NCBI RefSeq assembly: GCF_019423705.1
Contig: NZ_JAHZAX010000008.1
Location: 101,495 to 165,494 of the forward strand
DNA length: 64,000 nucleotides
Origin: Ruminococcus sp.
Lineage (GTDB): Bacteria > Bacillota > Clostridia > Oscillospirales > Ruminococcaceae
Direction: 5' to 3'
Part shown: positions 6,530 to 14,609 of the stretch, piece by piece
Layout of the letters: the number at the start of each line of letters is the position of its first letter
Numbering within the stretch: the first letter of the stretch is position 1
Made by a program: the position numbers and the translations under genes
Notes under the pieces: model-generated
Told to the model about the DNA's origin: nothing
The model's database searches: none
What the model saw: only the letters and a program-made list of their open reading frames with translations

Positions 6530-9118
6530 ATGAACAAACAACAGCTGGCAAATAAAATTTGGGAATCCGCTAATAAAATGCGTTCAAAAATAGAGGCAAA
6601 TGAATATAAAGACTATATTTTAGGTTTCATTTTTTACAAGTACCTGTCCGATAAGGAAGTAAAATTCTTGAAAGACGAGGGGTATGATGATGAATTGCTC
6701 AAAACCGTCACCGAGGAAGATGAGGAAACGGTCGAGTACGTTCAAAAGAATATTGGATATTTTATTGGCTATAATGACCTTTTTTCAACGTGGCTCGATA
6801 TGGGCAAGGACTTTAGCGTAGACAATGTTACTACCGCTCTTTCTGCATTTAGCAGACTAATTTCAAGCACTCACAAAAAGGTTTTTGATAAAGTATTTGA
6901 TACTCTTGAAACGGGTCTTTCAAAGCTTGGAGATACTTCTGGTGCAAGAACTAAGGCTATCAGCGGGCTTTTACAGCTTATCAAAGATATTCCTATGGAC
7001 GGAAAACAGGACTATGATGTTCTTGGTTTTGTTTATGAATATTTGATCGAAAAGTTCGCCTCAAATGCGGGCAAAAAGGCAGGCGAGTTCTATACGCCTC
7101 ACGAAGTGTCTGTGCTTATGTCTGAAATAGTTGCTGAGCATCTCAAGGGAAAAGACGAAATAAAGATCTATGACCCGACAAGTGGTTCTGGTTCGCTGCT
7201 GATAAACATTGGCAAGAGCGTTTCAAAGTATGTTACAAATTCTGATAATATCAAATATTACGCACAGGAACTCAAGGAAAATACATACAATCTCACTCGT
7301 ATGAATCTTGTTATGAGAGGAATCAAACCGTCAAACATCACAACACGCTGTGGTGATACATTAGAGGAGGACTGGCCGTATTTTGATGACAGCAATCCGT
7401 CGGAAACTTACGAGCCTCTTTATGTAGATGCAGTCGTCTCAAATCCGCCTTATTCACAGCCTTGGGATCCGTCAGGGAAAGAGGCAGACCCTCGTTATGC
7501 AAGGTTTGGTCTAGCCCCAAAGGGTAAAGCCGAATATGCGTTCTTGCTGCACGATCTTTATCATATTCGTCCTGAGGGTATTATGACTATCGTTCTTCCT
7601 CACGGGGTGCTGTTCAGAGGCGGAGAGGAAGGCATAATCAGAAAAAATTTGATTGAGAATAATCATATTGACACTATTATCGGACTTCCGGCAAATATAT
7701 TTTTTGGAACTGGAATACCGACAATTATTATGATACTGAAACAAATGCGTGATAATAACGACGTGCTTATTATAGACGCCTCCAAAGGATTTGTGAAAGA
7801 CGGCAAGAACAATAAGCTTAGAGCGTCTGACATCAAACGTATTGTTGATACGGTGTCTTCAAGAATAAGCGTACCGAAGTTCTCAAAGGTCGTTTCTCGT
7901 GAGGAGATAAGACAAAATGATTACAATCTCAATATTCCAAGATATGTTGACTCTTCTGAAAGTGCGGAGACTTGGGATATTTACGCCTCTATGTTTGGCG
8001 GTATCCCTGTGAATGAAGTTGATGGTCTTGCGGAATATTGGAACGCTTTTCCGAATTTAAGAGAAGAATTGTTCAAGACGAGCGATACACCATATCTTCA
8101 GCTTGCCTGCGATGATATTAAATCAGCAATTTGCAAGAGCAACGATGTAATAAAATTTGAGCAGGCATATGAGCAGGCATTTAACGGATTTGAAGATCAT
8201 CTGCGTAAAGAGCTTATTGAAAATGCTGAGACTGTTGAGGTATCAAAAGAGGAAACCGCAATAAGCGAGAATATCTTTTCACGGTTGGCAGACATTCAGT
8301 TGGTCGATAAGTATGAGGCTTATCAGCTTCTTGATGATGAATGGGGAAAGATAGCCGTAGACCTTGAAATAATCCAAACAGAGGGCTTTGAGGCAACCAG
8401 AAATGTTGACCCGAACATTGTGATGAAGAAAAAAGACGGCAAGGAACAGGAAACGCAAGAAGGTTGGGTAGGACACGTTATTCCTTTTGAACTTGTTCAG
8501 ACAACACTATTGTGCGAGGAGTATAACGCTCTTAAAGCCAAGGAACGCTGCCTTGCTGAGATCCCGTCAGAGTATGAACAAATTATTGAGGATATGACGG
8601 AAGATGAAAAAGAGACCTGCAAAGAACAGCTGACTGAGGACAATAGTGCATTTATCATCAAGGAAATTTCTAAAAAGATAAAGGCTTTGAAGAGCGAACC
8701 TAAGTCAGATGAAACTCTTGCACTGATTGAAAAGCTTTCAAAGGTCGAGGCTTTTTCTAAAGAAGAAAAGGCGTTGAAATCGCAGATAAAGACCGAAACT
8801 GCGGAACTTCACGCAAAAACCAAAACCACTATCGAGGGGCTTTCTGACGAGGAGGTCAAAACACTGCTTGAGATAAAATGGATAAAGAGCCTTGTCGATA
8901 ACCTTTATTCTATCCCTTCGACGATCGTTAACGGCCTTGTTTCTAAGATCACGGCTCTTGCTAAAAAATATGATAACACATATTTTGACATTGAAACTGA
9001 GATATCAGAAACGGAAAAAGAGCTGTGTTCTATGATTGACGATCTGTGCGGAAATGAATTTGATATGAAAGGTCTTGGTGAGTTCAAGAAACTGTTGGGA
9101 GGTGTGCAAAATGACTAA
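6530..9118 (+). CDS. hsdM: Type I DNA methyltransferase subunit HsdM
   Basis: The 862-aa N6-adenine methyltransferase subunit of a type I system. It has the HsdM N-terminal helical domain (KIWESANKMRSKIE...), SAM motif I (DPTSGSGSLL, about residues 217-226) preceded by KKAGEFYTPHEVSVLM, and catalytic motif IV (SNPPYSQPW, about 304-312). It is longer than typical HsdM (~500-550 aa): about 300 extra C-terminal residues are Glu/Lys-rich and partly coiled-coil. It overlaps hsdS by 8 nt. No hsdR is present in the window, so the locus may methylate without cutting, or use a nuclease encoded elsewhere. Confidence 0.95.
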   Translation: MNKQQLANKIWESANKMRSKIEANEYKDYILGFIFYKYLSDKEVKFLKDEGYDDELLKTVTEEDEETVEYVQKNIGYFIGYNDLFSTWLDMGKDFSVDNVTTALSAFSRLISSTHKKVFDKVFDTLETGLSKLGDTSGARTKAISGLLQLIKDIPMDGKQDYDVLGFVYEYLIEKFASNAGKKAGEFYTPHEVSVLMSEIVAEHLKGKDEIKIYDPTSGSGSLLINIGKSVSKYVTNSDNIKYYAQELKENTYNLTRMNLVMRGIKPSNITTRCGDTLEEDWPYFDDSNPSETYEPLYVDAVVSNPPYSQPWDPSGKEADPRYARFGLAPKGKAEYAFLLHDLYHIRPEGIMTIVLPHGVLFRGGEEGIIRKNLIENNHIDTIIGLPANIFFGTGIPTIIMILKQMRDNNDVLIIDASKGFVKDGKNNKLRASDIKRIVDTVSSRISVPKFSKVVSREEIRQNDYNLNIPRYVDSSESAETWDIYASMFGGIPVNEVDGLAEYWNAFPNLREELFKTSDTPYLQLACDDIKSAICKSNDVIKFEQAYEQAFNGFEDHLRKELIENAETVEVSKEETAISENIFSRLADIQLVDKYEAYQLLDDEWGKIAVDLEIIQTEGFEATRNVDPNIVMKKKDGKEQETQEGWVGHVIPFELVQTTLLCEEYNALKAKERCLAEIPSEYEQIIEDMTEDEKETCKEQLTEDNSAFIIKEISKKIKALKSEPKSDETLALIEKLSKVEAFSKEEKALKSQIKTETAELHAKTKTTIEGLSDEEVKTLLEIKWIKSLVDNLYSIPSTIVNGLVSKITALAKKYDNTYFDIETEISETEKELCSMIDDLCGNEFDMKGLGEFKKLLGGVQND

Positions 9119-9671
9119 AGAAAAAGTCATACCTCAGGTAAGATTTTCGGGTTTTACTGATACTTGGGAACAGCGTGAGCTGGGTGAATTACTTGTAGAG
9201 CGTAACCAACAAGCACCGATGAGCGATGAGTATCCACTTATGGCATTTATAGCCAATGAGGGTGTAGCCCCAAAAGGTGAACGTTACGATCGGAGTGCCT
9301 TAGTTACAGATACAGTGAATAAACTTTATAAGAAAACAGAAATTGGGGATTTCATATATAGCTCTAACAATCTTGAAACTGGCTCAATAGGTCTAAATAA
9401 GTACGGAAAAGCCTGCATTTCACCTGTTTATAGTATTTTTGAGCCTACTGGTAAAGCCGATTCTGATTTTTTGGGAAGAAGGTTGGTCAGAAAAGATTTT
9501 ATAAATGCTATGGTCAAATGGCGTCAAGGCGTTATCTATGGGCAATGGCGAATACACGAGTCGGATTTTCTTAAAATTGAAATACCTGTTCCTTCAGTAG
9601 AGGAACAAAGAAAAATCGGTGACTATTTAGATTGCCTCGACCGCCTTATCACCCTTCATCAGCGTATGTAA
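9111..9671 (+). CDS. hsdS: Expressed one-TRD HsdS specificity subunit
   Basis: The start is ATG 9111 (MTKEKVIPQVRFSG) behind GGAGGTG, overlapping the hsdM stop. The 186-aa product has the WEQREL repeat, one target recognition domain and the central repeat LITLHQR, then stops at once (M, stop) because homology ends at repeat D. A normal HsdS has two TRDs and about 400 aa. Half-subunits can dimerise and recognise palindromic half-sites (known for truncated HsdS of EcoDXXI/EcoR124 type), so it may be active. Alternatively this is the locked form of a shuffling system. Inverted repeats link it to the silent cassette at 5178-6368. Confidence 0.9.
   Translation: MTKEKVIPQVRFSGFTDTWEQRELGELLVERNQQAPMSDEYPLMAFIANEGVAPKGERYDRSALVTDTVNKLYKKTEIGDFIYSSNNLETGSIGLNKYGKACISPVYSIFEPTGKADSDFLGRRLVRKDFINAMVKWRQGVIYGQWRIHESDFLKIEIPVPSVEEQRKIGDYLDCLDRLITLHQRM
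9162..9179 (+). repeat. WEQR inversion repeat E
   Basis: 18 bp encoding TWEQRE near the hsdS start, a perfect inverted partner of copy F at 6330-6347. Confidence 0.88.
9635..9666 (+). repeat. hsdS inversion repeat D
   Basis: 32 bp at the 3' end of the expressed hsdS, perfect inverted match of copy C (5846-5877). The hsdS frame stops 5 bases after it. Confidence 0.9.
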
Positions 9672-9742
9672 AACCCAATGTAAATAAAGCCAATTATTAC
9701 GCACCATTTCAGCGTAATTTAAAAATAATTATAAAAAAAGTA

Positions 9743-9766
9743 GGCTATTTCAACTTCCATGTTGAT
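9743..9766 (+). repeat. Left arm of a 24-bp inverted repeat
   Basis: GGCTATTTCAACTTCC plus TGTTGAT-type continuation. The inverted partner at 14310-14333 has one mismatch. The two arms enclose the ABC transporter/lipoprotein/secreted-protein operon, about 4.5 kb. They may be ends of a transposon-like unit, but no transposase lies inside. Confidence 0.75.
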
Positions 9767-9801
9767 AAATGTAAACTTTTTCAGAAAACATGTTGTAATA
9801 T

Positions 9802-9906
9802 ATGACAATTTGGAATAAGGCTGTAGACAAATGGGGTGTTTGGCAAGCTGCACAGCACATAGCTAAGAAATATGATGATGACGGATATCTTCGCAAGAAG
9901 AAATAG
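9802..9906 (+). pseudogene. Short ORF, possible gene fragment
   Basis: 34 codons starting MTIWNKAVDKWGVWQAAQHI and ending in a Lys-rich tail. No clear RBS. The composition looks protein-like and could be the C-terminus of a lost gene at the edge of the inverted-repeat module. Not recognised. Confidence 0.3.
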
Positions 9907-9918
9907 CACAAACAAAAA

Positions 9919-9950
9919 TAAGCTGCTACAGAAAAACTGTGGCAGCTTAT
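9919..9950. terminator. Hairpin between hsdS and the convergent ABC operon
   Basis: ATAAGCTGCTACA pairs with TGTGGCAGCTTAT (one mismatch/wobble) around a 7-nt loop. The position between convergent units suggests a terminator; the U-tract is weak. Confidence 0.55.
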
Positions 9951-10034
9951 CCTATTTAGAATAGTCCTAATTTTAACCTATCAATATCGGCTCCTGATAT
10001 CTGTTTGTACGAATCCATACTTATTCAGTCTATG

Positions 10035-10679
10035 TCACCTTACCCCCTCAATAACACCCTTATCCATTTCATGCACAGTATCGCACAGCACGGAGATGTC
10101 CTCCGCAGAGTGTGAGCATATAAGAATAGTCTTGCCCTGCTCCTTGTATGAAAGCAGGTACTCACGCATTTCTTTTACGCCGTCCTTGTCAAGACCGTTG
10201 AACGGCTCGTCGAGAATAAGTATCTTCGGATTTTCCATAATGGCTTGTGCAAGTCCCAAACGCTGCCGCATACCAAGGCTGTATTTACGAACGTGACGCT
10301 TTAGGTCAGGATCAAGTCCCACCTGTTTCATACTGCTTTTTATCTCCTCTTTGCCGATCTTGTTGTTGAGCCCTGCAAGCAGCTTGAGATTTTTGTAGCC
10401 ACTGTAATACGGTATAAACCCAGGTGTTTCAATAATGATACCCATATCTTTCGGAAAGTCAACGTCCTTGCCCACCTGCTTGCCGTCAACGATAATCTCA
10501 CCGCTCGTGGGCTTGATAAAACCACATATGCACTTCATAAGCATTGTCTTTCCGCTGCCGTTTCTGCCGATAAGTCCGTGTATCTTGCCCTCATCAAAGG
10601 ACACATTTATATGCTTTAGTATCTCCGTTTTGCCAAGAGTAAGACACCCGTTGCTAACTCCTATGATATCCATTATCAT
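10035..10679 (-). CDS. ABC transporter ATP-binding protein (BcrA type)
   Basis: The 214-aa ATPase has all core motifs: Walker A (GRNGSGKTML, about residues 38-47), Q-loop region, ABC signature (YSLGMRQRLGLAQ), Walker B (ILILDEPFNGLD) and H-loop (SHSAED). Length and sequence resemble the bacitracin/lantibiotic-immunity class. It is the last gene of a minus-strand operon; its ATG overlaps the stop of the preceding permease (ATGA overlap), indicating translational coupling and an assembled transporter with the two permeases upstream. Substrate unknown; antimicrobial-peptide export or protection is the likeliest inference. Confidence 0.9.
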   Translation of the reverse strand: MIMDIIGVSNGCLTLGKTEILKHINVSFDEGKIHGLIGRNGSGKTMLMKCICGFIKPTSGEIIVDGKQVGKDVDFPKDMGIIIETPGFIPYYSGYKNLKLLAGLNNKIGKEEIKSSMKQVGLDPDLKRHVRKYSLGMRQRLGLAQAIMENPKILILDEPFNGLDKDGVKEMREYLLSYKEQGKTILICSHSAEDISVLCDTVHEMDKGVIEGVR

Positions 10680-11542
10680 TCCTCCCCAGCCGTCAGAAAA
10701 TTAGTTTTCCGTAGCAAAACTAATGACAGCAAGATCAAAGATACTATGATTGAAAAGAAATATATGTAGGAATAAGATATTTCATATATCTGCTGCCTGA
10801 AGAACTTTGTAAAATGCGTTTTCACTATGGCATTACAACACGGAAAAGCCCAGCGTATCGGCGTTTCAAGGTATATTGCCGCACCGCCTGCCAGAAGTAA
10901 AAAGACATTTATGCCTACACCCAGAAGCTTTTGCCTAAGCTCTGCAAAAACGAGCATAATAAGACCGCACACCAACAACAGCAGAAATATCAGCACCGCA
11001 GAATTGCCTGCCGACCGCAGCGGTACATATTGGTAGTAAAGATTTTCAGGAATAAGATTTGCAGCAACGCTATCGGCGTTCTCGGGAAAGAGCCTGCTGT
11101 AATCTGTGACTGTTGCCGACCATTGTTCGCTCCATTGCAAATAACCTGCCGCCGCAAGAAACGTGCTGAGTATAACTCCAAGCATAAATGTAAGTGAAGA
11201 CATAACAAGAAAAAGCATTTGCCCAAGCAGCCAATTAACACGCCATGTGCGCTGCACGCAAAACAGCATATTTCCATCGTTTTTAGGAAAATCTCCTATA
11301 AGCGTAATAAAAACTATGGGCATTATCATCAGCAGTACGTCTGAATTGGTTATTGCAATAAACGGCTCAAACAGACCAAGTTTAACGCCTGTTTGTTTTG
11401 ATATCTCCACTAACGGCTTTACGGCAAATTGATCTATGAATATCAATGCACATAGAAATATCAACATTCTTGAACTGCATATCCATTTGATATATTCACT
11501 TTGTGCCGTCCCCCATACCGCCCTTATTCTTGTTTTACTCAC
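10676..11542 (-). CDS. ABC transporter permease subunit
   Basis: Membrane protein of about 288 aa with six hydrophobic segments (for example MLIFLCALIFIDQFAV, LLMIMPIVFITLIGD, IVSLILLSLVLL). The GTG at 11542 is preferred because AAAGGAG lies 11 nt upstream; the ATG at 11551 is too close to it. The start overlaps the end of the preceding permease gene by a few bases. ABC-2-like topology. It probably forms a heterodimer with the product of 11535-12374, driven by the BcrA-type ATPase. Confidence 0.75.
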   Translation of the reverse strand: MSKTRIRAVWGTAQSEYIKWICSSRMLIFLCALIFIDQFAVKPLVEISKQTGVKLGLFEPFIAITNSDVLLMIMPIVFITLIGDFPKNDGNMLFCVQRTWRVNWLLGQMLFLVMSSLTFMLGVILSTFLAAAGYLQWSEQWSATVTDYSRLFPENADSVAANLIPENLYYQYVPLRSAGNSAVLIFLLLLVCGLIMLVFAELRQKLLGVGINVFLLLAGGAAIYLETPIRWAFPCCNAIVKTHFTKFFRQQIYEISYSYIYFFSIIVSLILLSLVLLRKTNFLTAGEE

Positions 11543-12374
11543 AACAGTCATATCTCCTTTGCAAGAAGCTGACGCCAATTATCGCCGCAAGTATCATCAA
11601 TACGGCTGCGGCTAAGATCACATACACAGTCATGCCGTTTTCTATGGCTCGGAATATCCCGTTGAATGAAAATAAGCTGACGATCTTTCCGACATTGGCG
11701 GAAAACCCTTTTGAAAGTCTGTTTATAAGAGTGTTGTAAAAATAAAAGAACATAAACGGTATGCAAGTCATCATATATTTGTTTCTGCTGAAAACAGAGA
11801 TGATATATGCAGGCAATGCACTTAACGCTCCTATTATAAAAGCACCTGCCATTCGGCTCAAATAAAAGCAGCCTATACTCATTGAATGAAGCACTGCCGC
11901 AGCTGAATGACTGTTCGTATCCATAACAGACGGAAACATAATTACTGTAAATATCACGAAAAGCCCGTATCCCAGACAAAGTACCGCCGCTGAAGTAAGC
12001 ACCGCCGACACAAGTCTTGATGCAGCAAAAGCAATTTTTCCGCTGCGTTGCATTTCAAACCGCTTTAACGAGCTGTTCTCTGCTGAAACACTTTTAACAA
12101 ACGGCAGAACGCATACAACAGGCGAAAACATTATCAGCCAGCTGCTCATAGCTGCACGAATGATATTTTCACGAACGACAGAATTTTCTTCAACAGCCTC
12201 TGTGGGGTCACGCAAAAGCAGTATGGTCAATACTGAATAGCCTTTTCCGCCGTCTGCATCGGTGTAAACATTTGTTATACAGCACAAGCCAAATATCATA
12301 ATGGCACATATTACAGGCACAGGGCTGATGAGCATTTTATAAAGCTGTGTTTTCAGACACTTATTGAAATTCAT
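11535..12374 (-). CDS. ABC transporter permease subunit
   Basis: The 279-aa protein has an N-terminal cytoplasmic stretch (MNFNKCLKTQLYKMLIS) and about six membrane helices, ending with VYVILAAAVLMILAAIIGVSF. The arrangement matches the partner permease downstream, and the genes are tightly packed (10 bp from the lipoprotein gene upstream, overlap downstream). The GAGGATAG RBS precedes the ATG. Together with the ATPase this is an ABC-2 exporter. No periplasmic binding protein is present, so export rather than import is expected. Confidence 0.78.
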   Translation of the reverse strand: MNFNKCLKTQLYKMLISPVPVICAIMIFGLCCITNVYTDADGGKGYSVLTILLLRDPTEAVEENSVVRENIIRAAMSSWLIMFSPVVCVLPFVKSVSAENSSLKRFEMQRSGKIAFAASRLVSAVLTSAAVLCLGYGLFVIFTVIMFPSVMDTNSHSAAAVLHSMSIGCFYLSRMAGAFIIGALSALPAYIISVFSRNKYMMTCIPFMFFYFYNTLINRLSKGFSANVGKIVSLFSFNGIFRAIENGMTVYVILAAAVLMILAAIIGVSFLQRRYDCCE

Positions 12375-12383
12375 GTTCTATCC

Positions 12384-13499
12384 TCAGTTTTCCGAAACAT
12401 CTGCATTGTTGAACAGTACCAAAGCTTCTCCATTCAGAGCATTGACAAATACCATTCGTTCATTGTCTGTGGTGGTGTCGAGCCATATAAACCAGCCAAG
12501 CTCTGTTTTATATTTTGTATCACCTTGAAAATAGAACTGTCCGTCGCTATCCTTGTTCCATGGTTCACCGTTTGCTTTAACAACATTCTGCATATATCCG
12601 AGGTCTATTTTATTGACTGTATATTTATGATTTGCCGCAAGTGTATTTTCACATATATCTAAAGCACTTTCTAAGGTAACGCATTTATCGACACTTTCCG
12701 CAGAGCCGTCAAGCTCGCAAAAGCCATGATCTCCCAAGAACTCTCCTACGGTGTTTGGAGCGGTCATATACAGCTTTGCTCCAAAATACGGATATTCATC
12801 AAAATCCCCGTCGCTATAAAAGAAATCGTTCAGGGCGATTCCATCGACGGTTCTTTGAATATGAAAAAGCAGAGCATTTTCCTGATCGTATTTCAATACA
12901 TCAACGTAAGCTATTTTCATATTTCCAAATCCGCTGTCGGTCAAAGCCTGCAAAAAGCCGTCTACATACTCAACGCCCTGACTGAGTTTATACGTCTGTC
13001 CGCCAAGAACATACTCTTCGTCTTCATAGGGTCTGTCTACAAAAACTGTTTTTATTGTTTCACAGTCATAGGCAGATTCTTTAGAAAGAAATCCGATGCC
13101 TCCATTTGATGCAACATTTAAATAGTACGTTGTGTCATCATAAACGTTGCCGGCAGGAAAAGAACTGTCAAAGCCCTGATAATACTCTTTCTTATAGTCC
13201 TTGTCGGAAATAAACAGCGGCCTTATTTTACCGAAACACTGCTCACGATCGTTCACCTGCTTTAGGTCAGCGAGTTCAGCCTTTTCCGGCAGATCATTTG
13301 CCAAGGCTTGAAGTGTTTCAGTCGGTACAGAAATATTTTCATACTCTGTATCAGTTGACAAAATATCTTTTTTTACATCAGAAAAGCTCTCAAGCTTTAT
13401 GCTGATATCCTTTGTATCACTGGTTTTACCGCCTGCTGCACAGGCTGTAAACATACATATCATCACAAGAAGTACAAATATCTTAAATATTTCTTTCAT
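12384..13499 (-). CDS. Secreted lipoprotein of the transporter operon
   Basis: The start is ATG 13499 behind GGAGCAAC, 17 codons inside the longest frame. A lipoprotein signal is clear: a positively charged start, a hydrophobic stretch and the lipobox FTACA with Cys at about residue 21. The mature ~350-aa part has no recognised domain; it contains Tyr/Asp-rich segments and a terminal PepSY-like feel (ALDICENTLAANHKY, then FIWLDTT...ALNGEALV). The position between a small secreted protein and two permeases suggests it works on the outer face with the exporter, perhaps as an immunity or chaperone lipoprotein. Confidence 0.75.
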   Translation of the reverse strand: MKEIFKIFVLLVMICMFTACAAGGKTSDTKDISIKLESFSDVKKDILSTDTEYENISVPTETLQALANDLPEKAELADLKQVNDREQCFGKIRPLFISDKDYKKEYYQGFDSSFPAGNVYDDTTYYLNVASNGGIGFLSKESAYDCETIKTVFVDRPYEDEEYVLGGQTYKLSQGVEYVDGFLQALTDSGFGNMKIAYVDVLKYDQENALLFHIQRTVDGIALNDFFYSDGDFDEYPYFGAKLYMTAPNTVGEFLGDHGFCELDGSAESVDKCVTLESALDICENTLAANHKYTVNKIDLGYMQNVVKANGEPWNKDSDGQFYFQGDTKYKTELGWFIWLDTTTDNERMVFVNALNGEALVLFNNADVSEN

Positions 13500-13549
13500 C
13501 GTTGCTCCTTTTATAAAAATGGCTGCCGACAAGCAGCAGCCATAGCACA

Positions 13550-13993
13550 TTATTTAGGCGTTCTTGTGTATCCTGAAGCTTTTATATCATCCTCATCATA
13601 ATTATTGAGTGTGATTTTATTCTTCACTTCTGCTGTTGGTTTATATGACGATGTCATCGTTATAAAATACTCATAATTGTCTCTTTTATCTATCGTTACT
13701 TTATTGCTGCCATTTGGTGAACTAAACGTAACATTAGAATAGAGCACCTCATCTTGCCCAGTCCAACTTGTTATAATAACATTCTTTGTTGTACCGTTGT
13801 TGATCTTAACTTTATTGCCAGCTTTAAGAGTCTTGGTTATAGATTTAGTGCTTTGTGTGTATTTTGCACTTATTGTCCACGTCGCACTTGAATATGTATC
13901 TCCGGAATTATATGCACTAGCCCCAATATCCATAGAACTCATCATCATAACAGCAGCACCCATAGCTGCGATTCTCTTAACGATCTTTTTCAT
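13550..13993 (-). CDS. Small secreted protein, first gene of the ABC operon
   Basis: 147 aa with an N-terminal signal peptide (KRIAAMGAAVMMMSSMDIGASAY). The mature 115-aa region is rich in Ser/Thr/Lys and predicted beta structure; no Cys pairs, LPxTG or known motif. It opens a five-gene minus-strand operon with a lipoprotein and an ABC exporter. That order recalls bacteriocin loci of the lactococcin-972 kind, but the sequence does not show that family's motif. Function unknown; a secreted effector or antimicrobial peptide is inferred only from context. Confidence 0.65.
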   Translation of the reverse strand: MKKIVKRIAAMGAAVMMMSSMDIGASAYNSGDTYSSATWTISAKYTQSTKSITKTLKAGNKVKINNGTTKNVIITSWTGQDEVLYSNVTFSSPNGSNKVTIDKRDNYEYFITMTSSYKPTAEVKNKITLNNYDEDDIKASGYTRTPK

Positions 13994-14309
13994 ATTAAAC
14001 GTTTTTTCATAATATAGGTGTGATTTTCTTCAAGTTTTGTTGCAGATTAATTTAACTTCATCATATCACACAATTATTGCAACGGGTAATTGTGCATAAT
14101 AAATATTTACATCTTCATTGGAATCACCACATTTCTTTTTTGCAATAAACTTTTTTATCTATGTATACATTATTTTAACACATATAACACCAAAAGTCAC
14201 TATATTCTGCATATTTCTCTCATATGCACAAGATTTTTGTATAGCTGAACAAATATTGCGTTCTAAATTATTTCATTTTACACAAGTTGATTGTTAAATG
14301 CTTGTTAAC

Positions 14310-14333
14310 ATCAACACGGAAGTTGAAATAGCC
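14310..14333 (-). repeat. Right arm of the 24-bp inverted repeat
   Basis: Inverted partner of 9743-9766, one mismatch in 24 bp. The rest of 13994-14348 is AT-rich, gene-free DNA upstream of the divergent transcription units. Confidence 0.75.
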
Positions 14334-14348
14334 AAAAAGTACAATCTA

Positions 14349-14377
14349 TTGACAAACAAATTGTTATATGTTATGAT
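14349..14377 (+). promoter_or_regulatory. Consensus sigma-A promoter for leader RNA and RepA-like gene
   Basis: TTGACA at 14349-14354, exact 17-nt spacer, TATGAT at 14372-14377. It points at the long hairpin and the ATPase gene. Confidence 0.85.
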
Positions 14378-14384
14378 ATATAAT

Positions 14385-14548
14385 GAAAGTTATAAAATAA
14401 AACAATCTGCCTACCACATACATAAAAAACACATAATCAAACACTTAGAGCTATAAGCTCGTACATATTATCAGGCACGATTTAAAACAACAGGATAATT
14501 ATATCCTGTTGCAAAATCGTGAATCTGAAATATGTGCGAGCTTTTTTT
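14385..14548 (+). ncRNA. Structured leader/attenuator RNA ending in a long hairpin and U7
   Basis: Downstream of a consensus promoter, 14456-14542 folds into one long three-tier hairpin: AGCTCGTACATATT with AATATGTGCGAGCT, then CACGATTT with AAATCGTG, then AACAGGAT with ATCCTGTT. It is followed by seven T residues. This has the form of an intrinsic terminator preceding the RepA-like gene, so the RNA could act as an attenuator or as a separate ~165-nt sRNA. Pairing is seen directly; function is inference. Confidence 0.7.
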
Positions 14549-14609
14549 GTTTGTATAGACTACATATATAACAACGGCAACTTGAAAACAGAATAGGAGG
14601 ACTGATAAC

